DNA of 64,000 nucleotides from Streptomyces sp. NBC_01707 (GCF_041438805.1 NZ_CP109190.1:3844001-3908000), one strand, 5' to 3'; positions 16,880 to 25,990 are shown, counted from the stretch's first letter. Translations and numbers: made by a program. Notes: generated by a model from the sequence alone, not told the origin.

Positions 16880-18286
16880 TCAGCGCCAGCGGCTGACCTC
16901 GACGTTCTCCAGGACCCCGAGGGCGTCCGGCACCAGCACGGCCGCCGAATAGTAGGCCGTCACCAGGTAGGAGATGATCGCCTGCTCGTCGATGCCCATG
17001 AAACGGACCGAGAGACTCGGCTCGATCTCGTCGGGGATACCGGTCTGCTGGAGCCCGATGACCCCCTGCTCGGCCTCACCGGTTCGCATGCAGATGATCG
17101 AGGTGGTGCGGGCGTCGGTGACCGGGATCTTGTTGGACGGGAAGATCGGCACACCGCGCCAGGCGGGCACATGGTGGCCGCCGATCTCCACGCTCTCGGG
17201 CACCAGCCCGCGCCTGCTGCACTCGCGGCCGAACGCGGCGATGGCCCGCGGGTGGGCGAGGAACAGCTTCGACCCGCGGCGTCGCGACAGCAGTTCGTCC
17301 ATGTCGTCGGGGCTGGGCACCCCGTCGTGCGGCTGAAGGCGCTGTTCGTAGTCGCAGTTGTTGAGCAGCCCGAACTCCCGGTTGTTGATGAGCTCGTGCT
17401 CCTGACGCTCGCGGAGCGCCTCGACCGTCAGCCGCAGCTGCTGCTCGGTCTGGTTCATCGGTTGGTTGTAGAGGTCGGCGACCCTGCTGTGGACCTTCAG
17501 CACGGTCTGGGCCACGCTCAACTCGTACTCGCGCGGCGCCGATTCGTAGTCGACGAACGTGTGCGGGACGACGGCCTCACCGACATGACCGGCGGAGAGG
17601 TCGATCTCCGCCTCGCCGTACTTGTTGGTGCGCTGATGCGGGATGTTGAGCAGCCCGGCGAGATGCGCGCGGAGCGAGTCCGCCCGCTCGGCGAGGTTGA
17701 GCACATCCGCCCGCCTCAGCGTGAGCACCGTGCACGCGGTGACGGCGCGGGCCGTGTACTCCCAGACGGCGTCCCCCTCGATCAAGGAGTGGTCGCCGAA
17801 GTACGCCCCGTCGGCGTGCACCCCGAGCACCGCCTCGTCGCCGTAGGGGCCGGTGCCGACCTTCTCGACCTTGCCGTGCGCCAGCAGGAAGACCCGGTCC
17901 GCGGACTCCCCGGAGGCGGCGATCACCTGCCCCGCGGCGATCTCGCGCTGCTCGCACCGCCGGGCCAGCTCGGCGAGCACCTCCTCGTCGCCGAAGTCCC
18001 GCAGGGCGGGCAGTTCACCGAGCTCCGCGGGGATCACCGTGACCCGGTCACCGGTCTGCACGAACGTCACCCGGCCGTCTCCGACCGAGTAGCTCAGCCG
18101 GCGGTTCACCCGGTAGGTACCGCCCTGCACCTGCACCCATGGGAGCATGCGCAGCAGCCACCGCGAGGTGATCTCCTGCATCTGTGGAGCGGACTTGGTG
18201 GTCGTCGCGAGGTTCCGCGCAGCCGCCGTGCCCAGACTCTGCTGCGGCGATGCCTGCGCGTTCTGAACCTCTTCACCAACGGACAT
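16880..18286 (-). CDS. eshA: EshA-like family 2B encapsulin shell protein with cyclic-nucleotide-binding domain
   Basis: A 468-residue protein. Residues about 95-205 form an inserted cyclic-nucleotide-binding domain ([38 protein letters not shown]), although the phosphate-binding Arg of classical cAMP domains is replaced around GDAVWEYT. The flanks ([75 protein letters not shown]) are the HK97-fold shell typical of family 2B encapsulins and of EshA of S. griseus. EshA is linked to aerial growth and antibiotic regulation (literature knowledge). It is the first gene of a unit with the prenyl synthase. Confidence 0.85.
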   Translation of the reverse strand: MSVGEEVQNAQASPQQSLGTAAARNLATTTKSAPQMQEITSRWLLRMLPWVQVQGGTYRVNRRLSYSVGDGRVTFVQTGDRVTVIPAELGELPALRDFGDEEVLAELARRCEQREIAAGQVIAASGESADRVFLLAHGKVEKVGTGPYGDEAVLGVHADGAYFGDHSLIEGDAVWEYTARAVTACTVLTLRRADVLNLAERADSLRAHLAGLLNIPHQRTNKYGEAEIDLSAGHVGEAVVPHTFVDYESAPREYELSVAQTVLKVHSRVADLYNQPMNQTEQQLRLTVEALRERQEHELINNREFGLLNNCDYEQRLQPHDGVPSPDDMDELLSRRRGSKLFLAHPRAIAAFGRECSRRGLVPESVEIGGHHVPAWRGVPIFPSNKIPVTDARTTSIICMRTGEAEQGVIGLQQTGIPDEIEPSLSVRFMGIDEQAIISYLVTAYYSAAVLVPDALGVLENVEVSRWR

Positions 18287-18425
18287 CTGACGTCCTCTCG
18301 ATCATCGGCTGACCTGCGAGAAGAAGCCTTTCAGCGTGGGGACGCAGCACGCTATTACACAAAAGAGTGTGACTAATCGGTCTTTGGGCTGGGCACGACG
18401 CCGAGCAATGTCCACAGGGCTTCTT

Positions 18426-18448
18426 AATTTGCATCCCTAATGCAAGTT
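18426..18448. promoter_or_regulatory. NsrR-type operator in the nsrR promoter
   Basis: An imperfect 23-bp palindrome centred at 18437 with TTGCAT and ATGCAA half sites, ending 16 bases before the nsrR start. A second, similar palindrome precedes hmpA. NsrR of S. coelicolor represses its own gene and hmp genes, so autoregulation is the simplest reading. Confidence 0.7.
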
Positions 18449-18464
18449 ATCTACGCTGACCACC

Positions 18465-18914
18465 ATGCGGCTGACGAGATTCACCGACGTGGCACTGCGG
18501 GTACTGATGCGCCTCGCCGTCGTGGAGAACGAGGATCCGCCGACCACCCGGGAGGTGGCGGCGACCATGCAGGTGCCGTACACCCACACCGCGAAGGTGG
18601 TCGCCCGGCTGCAGCACCTCGGCCTGGTCGAGGCGCGGCGGGGCCGCGGCGGCGGGCTCACCCTCACCGGCGCCGGCCGGTCCGCCTCGATCGGCGGACT
18701 CGTCCGCGAGCTCGAAGGACCCGGCGATGTCGTCGAGTGCGAGGGCAGCACCCCCTGCCCGCTGCGCTCGGCCTGCCGGCTGCGCGGCGCCCTGCGCCGG
18801 GCACAGGAGGCCTTCTACGCCTCGCTCGATCCGATCACTGTCGCCGAGCTCGTCGCCTCCCCCACCGGCCCCCTGCTGATCGGCATCAGCAGCAGCCGCC
18901 CGGCCGCCGACTGA
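18465..18914 (+). CDS. nsrR: Rrf2-family nitric oxide sensor repressor NsrR
   Basis: A 149-residue regulator. The HTH (RLTRFTDVALRVLMRLAVV, then TTREVAATMQVPYTHTAKVV) is followed by the iron-sulfur triad Cys92, Cys98 and Cys104 (CEGSTPCPLRSAC), matching the spacing of S. coelicolor NsrR, which holds a [4Fe-4S] cluster. The GRGGGLTL wing is also typical. It sits directly upstream of the flavohaemoglobin gene, its usual main target. Divergent from eshA across a 178-base region. Confidence 0.9.
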   Translation: MRLTRFTDVALRVLMRLAVVENEDPPTTREVAATMQVPYTHTAKVVARLQHLGLVEARRGRGGGLTLTGAGRSASIGGLVRELEGPGDVVECEGSTPCPLRSACRLRGALRRAQEAFYASLDPITVAELVASPTGPLLIGISSSRPAAD

Positions 18915-18951
18915 ACCCCCGCACCCCACCTCGCGCTCACTGCCGCCCATA

Positions 18952-18974
18952 AATACGCATCTCAGATGCCAATT
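18952..18974. promoter_or_regulatory. NsrR-type operator before hmpA
   Basis: A 23-bp imperfect palindrome (GCATCT c AGATGC core) 21 bases upstream of the hmpA start. It shares the GCAT/ATGC half-site arrangement with the nsrR operator. Confidence 0.7.
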
Positions 18975-18995
18975 CAATCCTGAGGAGTCAGACCG

Positions 18996-20192
18996 ATGCT
19001 CTCCGAGCCGTCGACCGCCACCGTCCGTGCCACCCTCCCCGTCGTCGGCGCGGCCATCGGCGACATCGCCGATCTCTTCTACCGGAAGCTGTTCGACGCC
19101 CACCCCGAGCTGCTGCGCGATCTCTTCAACCGCGGCAACCAGGCGTCCGGCGCCCAGCGCCAGGCCCTCGCGGGGGCCATCGCCGCCTTCGCGAGCCAGC
19201 TGGTCGAGCACCCGGACACCCGCCCCGACGTGATGCTCGGCCGGATCGCCCACAAGCACGCCTCGCTCGGCGTGACCGCCGCGCAGTACGACGTCGTGCA
19301 CACCCATCTCTTCGCCGCCATCGCCGAGGTGCTCGGCGATGCGGTCACCCCGGAGGTCGCGGCCGCCTGGGACGAGGTCTACTGGCTGATGGCCAACGCC
19401 CTGATCGCCATCGAGGACCGGCTGTACGCGCAGCAGGGCGTGGCCGCCGGTGACGTCTGGCGCGCGTGGGAGGTGACCGCCCGGATCGAGGAGACCGCGG
19501 ATGTCGCCACCTTCCAACTCCGTCCGGCCGACGGCGCCCCCGCCCCCGCCTTCCGCCCCGGCCAGTACGTCTCCGTTCAGGTGGAACTCGCCGACGGGGC
19601 ACGCCAGATACGCCAGTACAGCCTCTCCTCGGCCCCGGACTCGCCGGTCCGATCGATCACCGTCAAGCGGGTGCACGGCGGCGGCTCGCCCGACGGCGAG
19701 GTCTCGGCGCACCTGCACGCCCACACCCGGGCGGGCGACCGGCTGCGTGTCTCCGCCCCCTACGGCGACCTCGTCCTCGATGGCGTCGACGCGCCGCTGC
19801 TGCTGGCCTCCGCGGGTATCGGCTGCACCCCGATGCTGTCGATGCTGGACCACCTCGCGGCCACCGGCCACAGCGCCCCGGTCACCGTCGTGCACGGCGA
19901 CCGCTCCCCCGCCGATCACGCCCTGCGCACCGACCACGAGCGGCTCACCGGCAAACTCCCGGACGCCGCGGCGCACTTCTGGTACGAGAACCCGGAGCCC
20001 GGCCACGCGGCCGACCGCACCGGCCTCGTCGACCTGAGCGGCCTCACGGTCCCGGCCGGCACGCACGCCTATCTCTGCGGTCCACTGCCCTTCATGCGGG
20101 CCGTCCGCGCCCAGTTGCTGGCCAAGGGCGTCCCGGCGGCCGACATCCACTACGAGGTGTTCGGCCCCGACCTGTGGTTCGCCCAGGACTGA
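18996..20192 (+). CDS. hmpA: Flavohaemoglobin (nitric oxide dioxygenase)
   Basis: A 398-residue two-part enzyme. Residues 1-140 are a globin (LFYRKLFDAHPELLRDLFN; proximal His in IAHKHASLGV). Residues 150-398 are an FAD/NAD(P)H reductase with the flavin motif RQYSLSSAP, GIGCTPMLSML for the nucleotide and a terminal YEVFGPD. It converts NO plus O2 to nitrate using NAD(P)H. Length matches Hmp. It follows nsrR with its own operator, so it should be induced by nitric oxide. Confidence 0.93.
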   Translation: MLSEPSTATVRATLPVVGAAIGDIADLFYRKLFDAHPELLRDLFNRGNQASGAQRQALAGAIAAFASQLVEHPDTRPDVMLGRIAHKHASLGVTAAQYDVVHTHLFAAIAEVLGDAVTPEVAAAWDEVYWLMANALIAIEDRLYAQQGVAAGDVWRAWEVTARIEETADVATFQLRPADGAPAPAFRPGQYVSVQVELADGARQIRQYSLSSAPDSPVRSITVKRVHGGGSPDGEVSAHLHAHTRAGDRLRVSAPYGDLVLDGVDAPLLLASAGIGCTPMLSMLDHLAATGHSAPVTVVHGDRSPADHALRTDHERLTGKLPDAAAHFWYENPEPGHAADRTGLVDLSGLTVPAGTHAYLCGPLPFMRAVRAQLLAKGVPAADIHYEVFGPDLWFAQD

Positions 20193-20332
20193 ACCTCAAC
20201 GGACGCTCGCGGAGTTGACCGGATCTGCTCGCACACCGCACGAACAACGCGCCGGGGGATGGCCCGGAGCACGGCGTTCCGATACAAGCGGTGCACGGAC
20301 CCACTCCCCCCCACGCCCCGAAGGAGTCGGCC

Positions 20333-20923
20333 ATGTCCACCCCCATGTCCGCGAGCGCCTTCCTCGAATCCCTCAACAACGAAGGACTCACCGTCGTCCA
20401 GGTGGGCGACTGGCGTACGCACAACCGGAACCACAAGGGCCCCTGGGGCCCTGTGAACGGCGTGATGATCCACCACACGGTCACCAGTGGCACCGCGGCC
20501 ACCGTCCGGATCTGCCGCGACGGCTATCCGGAGCTGCCCGGCCCGCTGTGCCACGGCGTGATCGCCAAGGACGGCCGGATCCACCTCGTCGGCTACGGCC
20601 GTGCCAACCACGCCGGCCTCGGCGACGACGACGTCCTGCGCGCCGTCGTCGCCGAGAAGCTCCTCCCGCCCGACAACGAGGCCAACACCGACGGGAACAC
20701 GCACTTCTACGGTTTCGAGTGCGAGAACCTCGGCGACGGCAAGGACCCCTGGCCCGACGTCCAGCTCGTAGCCATCGAGAAGGCCGCCGCCGCGATCTGC
20801 CGCCATCACGGCTGGACGTCCCGCTCGGTCATCGGCCACAGGGAGTGGCAGCCCGGGAAGGTCGATCCGCGCGGCTTCACGATGGAGTCCATGCGCGCCC
20901 GGATCCACGACCGTCTGAAGTAG
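20333..20923 (+). CDS. N-acetylmuramoyl-L-alanine amidase (Amidase_2/PGRP type)
   Basis: A 196-residue protein with a single zinc amidase domain. Zinc ligands are visible as VMIHHTVTSG, NHAGLGDDDV and GHREWQPGKVDPRGF; the K-x-DP segment completes the active site. It would cut the bond between muramic acid and the stem peptide. No signal peptide is apparent, as in phage-type lysins and Streptomyces homologues. GAAGGAG lies nine bases before the ATG. Confidence 0.85.
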   Translation: MSTPMSASAFLESLNNEGLTVVQVGDWRTHNRNHKGPWGPVNGVMIHHTVTSGTAATVRICRDGYPELPGPLCHGVIAKDGRIHLVGYGRANHAGLGDDDVLRAVVAEKLLPPDNEANTDGNTHFYGFECENLGDGKDPWPDVQLVAIEKAAAAICRHHGWTSRSVIGHREWQPGKVDPRGFTMESMRARIHDRLK

Positions 20924-20990
20924 CCGCACGCCCGCACCCCCACCACCGGCACGACGGGGGCCGGCCCGCGGATCGGGCGACAATGGGCGC

Positions 20991-21908
20991 ATGCCCTGCG
21001 ATCCGCTCGACCTCTCCCGGCTGCAGCCGGTGCTCCCGTCACCCCTGCAACCGGTCGAGGACGAGCGCTTCGACCGGCACGGCATACAACTGCTGCTCAA
21101 ACGCGACGACCTGATCCACCCGGATCTGCCGGGCAACAAATGGCGCAAACTGGCCCTCAACCTGGCGGCCGCCGCCGGGCGCACCGTGCTGACCTTCGGC
21201 GGCGCCTACTCCAACCATCTGCGCGCCACCGCCGCGGCCGGCCGACTGCTCGGCTTCCCCACCGTCGGCGTCGTACGCGGCGACGAATTGGCCGGCCGGC
21301 CGCTCAACCCGTCGCTGACACGGTGCGCGAGGGACGGCATGCGGCTGCACTTCGTGGACCGCGCGACGTACCGCGCGAAGACCGATCCGACGGCCCTGGA
21401 GGGGCTGCTGAGTGCCTACGGGGCGTGTTGCGTCATCCCGGAGGGCGGCAGCAACGCCCTGGCCGCACAGGGCTGCACAGCACTCGGGCGGGAGCTGCAC
21501 GGCCTGGCCGATGTGGTCGCGGTGGCCTGCGGCACGGGCGGCACCCTCGCCGGTCTCGCCGCCGGCCTCGCACCGGGGCAGCGGGCACTCGGCATCCCGG
21601 TGCTGCGCGGCGGGTTTCTGGGAGACGCGGTACGGCAACTGCAGCGGGAGGCCTTCGGCGGGACCAGCGGGGTGTGGTCCCTGGACGAACGTTTCACCTT
21701 CGGCGGCTACGCCCGGACGACTCCGGAGCTGCACGCCTTCGCCGACGACTTCGAGGACCGGCACGGGCTGCCCGTCGAACGGCTCTATGTCGCCAAACTG
21801 CTGTACGGGCTGACCGTGCTGGCCCGGGAGGGCGCGTTCGCCCCGGGGACGAGGCTCGTGGCGGTCGTCACCGGTCAGCCCTGGGGCGCGTCGGAGTCCT
21901 CGCGGTAG
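20991..21908 (+). CDS. ACC deaminase/D-cysteine desulfhydrase-family PLP enzyme
   Basis: A 305-residue fold-type II PLP enzyme. The cofactor lysine is in LPGNKWRKLALNL, substrate and phosphate loops are FGGAYSNHLRA and ACGTGGTLAGLAAG. The family includes 1-aminocyclopropane-1-carboxylate deaminase and D-cysteine desulfhydrase; sequence alone does not separate them, and a desulfhydrase role is likelier for a soil actinomycete without an ACC context. The 3' end overlaps the convergent antiporter gene by 34 bases. Confidence 0.8.
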   Translation: MPCDPLDLSRLQPVLPSPLQPVEDERFDRHGIQLLLKRDDLIHPDLPGNKWRKLALNLAAAAGRTVLTFGGAYSNHLRATAAAGRLLGFPTVGVVRGDELAGRPLNPSLTRCARDGMRLHFVDRATYRAKTDPTALEGLLSAYGACCVIPEGGSNALAAQGCTALGRELHGLADVVAVACGTGGTLAGLAAGLAPGQRALGIPVLRGGFLGDAVRQLQREAFGGTSGVWSLDERFTFGGYARTTPELHAFADDFEDRHGLPVERLYVAKLLYGLTVLAREGAFAPGTRLVAVVTGQPWGASESSR

Positions 21909-23485
21909 GCCGCCGCCTCCTCCAGGTCCAGCCGTCGCAGCAGGGTCCGCATCATCTCGTCGTCGATCCGCCGCTCGTCCCGCAGCCGTACGAAGACCGT
22001 CCGCTCGGCGTCGATCATTTCCCTGGCGAGCCGCCGGTACGTGTCGTCGGCCGACTCCCCGGTCACCGGGTTGGCCGCGCCGAGCCGCTCCCACACGGCG
22101 TTGCGGCGGCGCTCCAGGACCGTACGCAGCCGGTCGGTGAGCGGTCCGGGCAGACAGTTGCGCGGATCGGTGAGCAACTCCTCCAGGTGCGCATCGGCAG
22201 CCGCGGACGCCTCGCTCTGGGCCTGCGCCTCGGCGAGGGTCTCCGCCTGCGCGTCGCGCCCCGGAAGCTTCAGGACCCGCACCAGGAGCGGCAGGGTGAG
22301 CCCTTGGACGACCAGGGTGCCGATGACGGTCGTGAAGGTCAGGAAGAGCACCAGGTTGCGGGCCGGGAAGTCCTCGCCGTTGGTCATCGCCACCGGGATG
22401 GAGAAGGCGATGGCGAGCGAGACGACGCCGCGCATCCCGGCCCAGCCGACGATCAGGGGTGACGTCCAGTCGGTCTCGGTCTCGCGCTCCCTGATCCGCC
22501 TGGACAGCCACCGCGGCAGATATGTGGCCGGGTAGACCCAGATGAAGCGGACCACGACGACGGCGAGGAACACGGCCACCGCGTACCGGAGGGACTCCAT
22601 GACGGCATAGGTGCCGAGCCCTTTCAGTACGAAGGGCAGCTGCAGTCCGATCAGCGCGAAGACCGCCGACTCCAGGATGAAAGCGACCATCTTCCACACG
22701 GCCGCCTCCTGGAGCCGGGTCGCGAAGTCGACCTGCCAGGAGCGGTGCCCCAGATACAGCGCCACGACGACCACGGCGAGGACTCCGGAGGCATGCACGC
22801 GTTCCGCCGCCGCGTACGCCACGAAGGGGATCAGCAGCGACAGGGTGTTCTGCAGCAGGGCTTCCTTGAGATGCGTGCGGAGCCAGTGCAGCGGACCCAT
22901 CAGCACCAGACCGACCCCGACACCGCCGCCTGCCGCGAGGAGGAACTCGCCGATCCCGGCGCCCCAGCTGACGCCTTCGCCGACGGCGGCGGCCAGCACC
23001 ACCTTGTAGGCGGTGATCGCCGTCGCGTCGTTCACCAGGGACTCACCCTGCAGGATCGTCGTGACCCGACTCGGCAGCCCGACCCGGCGGGCGATGGCGG
23101 CCGCCGTGACGGCGTCCGGCGGCGCGACCACGGCGCCCAGCACCAGGGCGGCCGTCAGCGGCAGGTCGGGCACCAGCCAATAGGCCAGCCAGCCGACGGC
23201 GAAGGTGGCGAAGAGGACGTAGCCGACGGAGAGCAGGGCGATCGGCCGGGCGTTGGCGCGCAGATCCAGGTACGAGCTGTCGACCGCGGCCGTGTAGAGC
23301 AACGGCGGCAGCAGCAGCGGCAGGACGATGTGGGCGTCCAGGGTGTACGCCGGCACGCCCGGCAGATAGGAGGCGAGCAGCCCCACTGCGACCAGCAGCA
23401 GCGGGGCCGGCACCGGGGTTCGGCGGGCGGCCCCCGCGATGGCCGCACTGGCCGCGACGAGTGCCACCAGCGGCAATGCGTCCAT
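21875..23485 (-). CDS. Na+/H+ antiporter (CPA1 family)
   Basis: A 536-residue protein with about 12 membrane segments and a long C-terminal cytoplasmic helical tail (SEASAAADAHLEELLTDPRN). The CPA1 signature is at GAVVAPPDAVTAAAIARRVG, followed by QGESLVNDATAITAYKVVLA, with conserved Asp residues for ion binding. I prefer the ATG at 23485, which has GAGGACGG upstream. An in-frame codon at 23518 would nearly touch the divergent gene at 23521. Confidence 0.87.
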   Translation of the reverse strand: MDALPLVALVAASAAIAGAARRTPVPAPLLLVAVGLLASYLPGVPAYTLDAHIVLPLLLPPLLYTAAVDSSYLDLRANARPIALLSVGYVLFATFAVGWLAYWLVPDLPLTAALVLGAVVAPPDAVTAAAIARRVGLPSRVTTILQGESLVNDATAITAYKVVLAAAVGEGVSWGAGIGEFLLAAGGGVGVGLVLMGPLHWLRTHLKEALLQNTLSLLIPFVAYAAAERVHASGVLAVVVVALYLGHRSWQVDFATRLQEAAVWKMVAFILESAVFALIGLQLPFVLKGLGTYAVMESLRYAVAVFLAVVVVRFIWVYPATYLPRWLSRRIRERETETDWTSPLIVGWAGMRGVVSLAIAFSIPVAMTNGEDFPARNLVLFLTFTTVIGTLVVQGLTLPLLVRVLKLPGRDAQAETLAEAQAQSEASAAADAHLEELLTDPRNCLPGPLTDRLRTVLERRRNAVWERLGAANPVTGESADDTYRRLAREMIDAERTVFVRLRDERRIDDEMMRTLLRRLDLEEAAAYREDSDAPQG

Positions 23486-23520
23486 CTCACCGTCCTCGTA
23501 TCCGTCGTAACCTGACAATC

Positions 23521-23781
23521 ATGAGTGAGTGCCTGCATGTTCTCGAACTGCCGCGCCCCGAGCCCGCCCCGCTCAGCGCCACATGTCCCGAATGTCTTGC
23601 CGCGGGCACCCACCCCGTGCAACTGCGGCTCTGCCTGGTCTGCGGGCATATCGGATGCTGCGACTCGTCGCCTCTGCAGCACGCCACGGATCACTTCAAG
23701 ACGACCGGCCATCCCGTCATGCGGAGCTACGAGGCGGGCGAGAGCTGGCGTTGGTGCTTCGAGGACGGTTCGATCGTCTGA
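23521..23781 (+). CDS. UBP-type zinc finger domain protein
   Basis: An 86-residue protein consisting of one ZnF-UBP domain: ECLHVLELP, TCPECLAAG, LCLVCGHIGCCDSS, HATDHFKTTGHPVMRSY and SWRWCFEDG supply the Cys/His zinc ligands in the usual order. In eukaryotes the fold binds ubiquitin C-termini; bacterial versions are of unknown role. It is divergent from the antiporter gene with about 35 bases between starts, so the two probably share a promoter region. Confidence 0.85.
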   Translation: MSECLHVLELPRPEPAPLSATCPECLAAGTHPVQLRLCLVCGHIGCCDSSPLQHATDHFKTTGHPVMRSYEAGESWRWCFEDGSIV

Positions 23782-24013
23782 CGTCTGGGTACGTCAAACC
23801 GGCGCCTGTTGTTCGTAATTGACCGCCGCAGACCTCTAGCCACTGTGCGTGCTCATGGGTTTACCATGAGTGACAGTCATGGGATGGGGTCCCGGCGACA
23901 CGGCATCATGGATCGCGATAGCGTCGCCGGACCAAGAACCGAAGACGTACCGCATGGCTCCGGGGCACCCTTCCCGGAACCTCGAAAGAGTTTGTGCCAC
24001 CTTGGAGGTGAGG

Positions 24014-24427
24014 GTGTCCCAGATCGCAGGCGAGCCCGGGAATCAGGACTTCGTGGAAGTCCGGCTGCCCGCTGCGGGTGCCTACCTGTCGGTGCTGCGT
24101 ACGGCCACGGCCGGTCTCGCAGCGCGCTTGGACTTCACGCTCGACGAGATCGAGGATCTTCGCATCGCGGTCGACGAGGCCTGCGCGATCCTGCTCCAGC
24201 AGGCCGTGCCCGGCTCCGTCCTCAGCTGCGTCTTCCGACTCGTCGACGATTCTCTCGAGGTGACGGTAGCGGCCCCGACGACGGACGGCCGGGCCCCCGA
24301 GCGCGACACATTCGCCTGGACGGTGCTCTCCGCACTGGCCGGCAAGGTCGACTCCACGGTCGCCGACGACCGTACGGTCAGTATCAGCCTGTACAAACAG
24401 CGCGGCGCGGGACCCGGGCCGGCGTGA
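24014..24427 (+). CDS. rshA: Anti-sigma factor homologue of SigH (RsbW-like kinase)
   Basis: A 137-residue GHKL protein starting at a GTG with GGAGG five bases upstream. DLRIAVDEACAILLQQAV carries the N-box, and the C-terminal part DRTVSISLYKQ is typical of RsbW-type anti-sigma factors. Its stop overlaps the sigma gene start (GTGA), implying coupled translation. In S. coelicolor the homologous gene (also called prsH or ushX) encodes the antagonist of SigH. The symbol is by homology and context. Confidence 0.8.
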   Translation: MSQIAGEPGNQDFVEVRLPAAGAYLSVLRTATAGLAARLDFTLDEIEDLRIAVDEACAILLQQAVPGSVLSCVFRLVDDSLEVTVAAPTTDGRAPERDTFAWTVLSALAGKVDSTVADDRTVSISLYKQRGAGPGPA

Positions 24428-25374
24428 GCAACGGGAACGGGGACGGTCCTGTGCGGGACGAGACGATCCGACCAGGGGTGGTGCGACCAGCAGGCATCCC
24501 GGAGCAGCAGGCGGCCCTGCCCCATCCGGAGGACGGGGCGGACGGGCCGGTGGCCCGTACGGTCGCGGTGGAGCAGGCGGAGCGGGCAGGCCAGATGAGC
24601 GAGCACGGGCACCACGATCCACATGACCGCAGTGGAGCGCGGGCGCTCTTCATCGAGCTCCGGGAACTCCCCGACGGCTCGCCGGAGAAGGCCGAACTGC
24701 GCAACCGGCTGGTGCGGATGCACCTGCCGCTCGTGGAGCACCTGGCCCGCCGGTTCCGTAACCGCGGCGAGCCGCTGGACGATCTGACGCAGGTCGCCAC
24801 CATCGGCCTGATCAAGTCGGTGGACCGGTTCGACCCGGACCGCGGCGTCGAGTTCTCCACGTACGCGACACCCACCGTCGTGGGCGAGATCAAACGCCAC
24901 TTCCGTGACAAGGGCTGGGCGGTGCGGGTACCGCGCCGGCTGCAGGAGCTGCGGCTCTCTCTCACCACGGCCACCGCGGAGCTCTCCCAGCAGCACGGCC
25001 GGTCGCCCACGGTCCATGAGCTGGCGGAGCGGCTGGGCATCTCCGAGGAAGAGGTCCTGGAGGGCCTGGAATCGGCCAATGCCTACAGCACGCTCTCACT
25101 GGACGTCCCGGACACGGACGACGAGTCCCCGGCGGTCGCGGACACGCTGGGCTCCGAGGACGAGGCGCTGGAGGGCGTCGAGTACCGGGAGTCACTGAAG
25201 CCCCTGCTGGAGGACCTGCCGCCCCGGGAGAAGCGCATCCTGCTGCTCCGGTTCTTCGGCAACATGACGCAGTCGCAGATCGCACAGGAGGTCGGCATCT
25301 CGCAGATGCACGTCTCGCGCCTGCTGGCCCGCACGCTGGCACAGCTGCGCGAACGGCTGCTGGTCGAGGAGTAG
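24424..25374 (+). CDS. sigH: SigB/SigF/SigH-type stress-response sigma factor
   Basis: A 316-residue sigma-70 protein of the SigB group. Region 2 is clear (LVEHLARRFRNRGEPLDDLT; IGLIKSVDRFDPDRGVEFST; YATPTVVGEIKRHFRDKGW). Region 3 includes VPRRLQELRLSLTTATAEL. Region 4 has LPPREKRILLLRFFGNMTQ and the HTH SQIAQEVGISQMHVSRLLA. The first 65 residues are a disordered acidic extension. The same reading frame stays open upstream through the anti-sigma gene to 23809, so longer forms are possible, as reported for S. coelicolor SigH. Role: osmotic and general stress and development. Confidence 0.88.
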   Translation: MSNGNGDGPVRDETIRPGVVRPAGIPEQQAALPHPEDGADGPVARTVAVEQAERAGQMSEHGHHDPHDRSGARALFIELRELPDGSPEKAELRNRLVRMHLPLVEHLARRFRNRGEPLDDLTQVATIGLIKSVDRFDPDRGVEFSTYATPTVVGEIKRHFRDKGWAVRVPRRLQELRLSLTTATAELSQQHGRSPTVHELAERLGISEEEVLEGLESANAYSTLSLDVPDTDDESPAVADTLGSEDEALEGVEYRESLKPLLEDLPPREKRILLLRFFGNMTQSQIAQEVGISQMHVSRLLARTLAQLRERLLVEE

Positions 25375-25387
25375 CGGGCGTCGCGCG

Positions 25388-25837
25388 TCACGTCTCCGGC
25401 GTCGCGCGCGGACCCCCGATACCCAGCGCTTCCCTCGTCACCGGCCTGAACAGCTGCACCAGCGCGGTCAGCGCCACCGCGGCGAGGACGATGCCCGCCG
25501 GGATCAGCGCACCGTGGGAGCGCAGCAGCGTCCACGCCACCGGCAGGGCCATGAGCTGCGTGATCAGTGCCGGGCCCCGGCTCCAGCTGCGCCGCAGCAG
25601 CAGTCCTCGCGCGGCGAGGAGCGGGATCAGGGCGAGCACGGTCAGTGTGAGGCCGCCCATCTCCGCCTGCTCCGGGCTGTCCGGCCGACCGAGCAGGCCC
25701 ATGACGAGCATGTAGACCCCACCGACTGCGAGCGCCGCCCCTTCGAGGGCGTTGAGTCCGGCCACGAGGGCGATCCTGGCCGGCTTCGTCGGCTCGGCCG
25801 TGGGCGACGAGGGCGGCGTGTTCTGCTGAGTACTCAC
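25388..25837 (-). CDS. Small membrane protein, function unknown
   Basis: A 149-residue protein, GTG start at 25837 with GCAAGG upstream. A hydrophilic Pro/Ser/Thr-rich N-terminus is followed by four membrane segments (IALVAGLNALEGAALAVGGV, LTLTVLALIPLLAARGLLL, ALITQLMALPVAWTLL, LIPAGIVLAAVALTALVQL). A conserved actinobacterial integral membrane type without known function. It converges on sigH with a gap of 13 bases. Confidence 0.72.
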   Translation of the reverse strand: MSTQQNTPPSSPTAEPTKPARIALVAGLNALEGAALAVGGVYMLVMGLLGRPDSPEQAEMGGLTLTVLALIPLLAARGLLLRRSWSRGPALITQLMALPVAWTLLRSHGALIPAGIVLAAVALTALVQLFRPVTREALGIGGPRATPET

Positions 25838-25990
25838 CCTTGCAGGTTGGCATCCCGGCGCCGCGAAAGCGAAGCCGGGGTACGGATCGGAGCGCCGCGG
25901 TCCAGCCCACCGCACCCGGTCCGTCACCGAGCGTGAAGGCAACGGGTAAGGACTTCAGACCGATACCACGTGGTAGGTAGTCTGGCCGTC

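Noticed and set aside
23850..23890. SigB-type promoter (GTTT ... GGGATG) before the anti-sigma gene
   Set aside because: The -10 is a poor match and the 18-base spacing is too long for this class.
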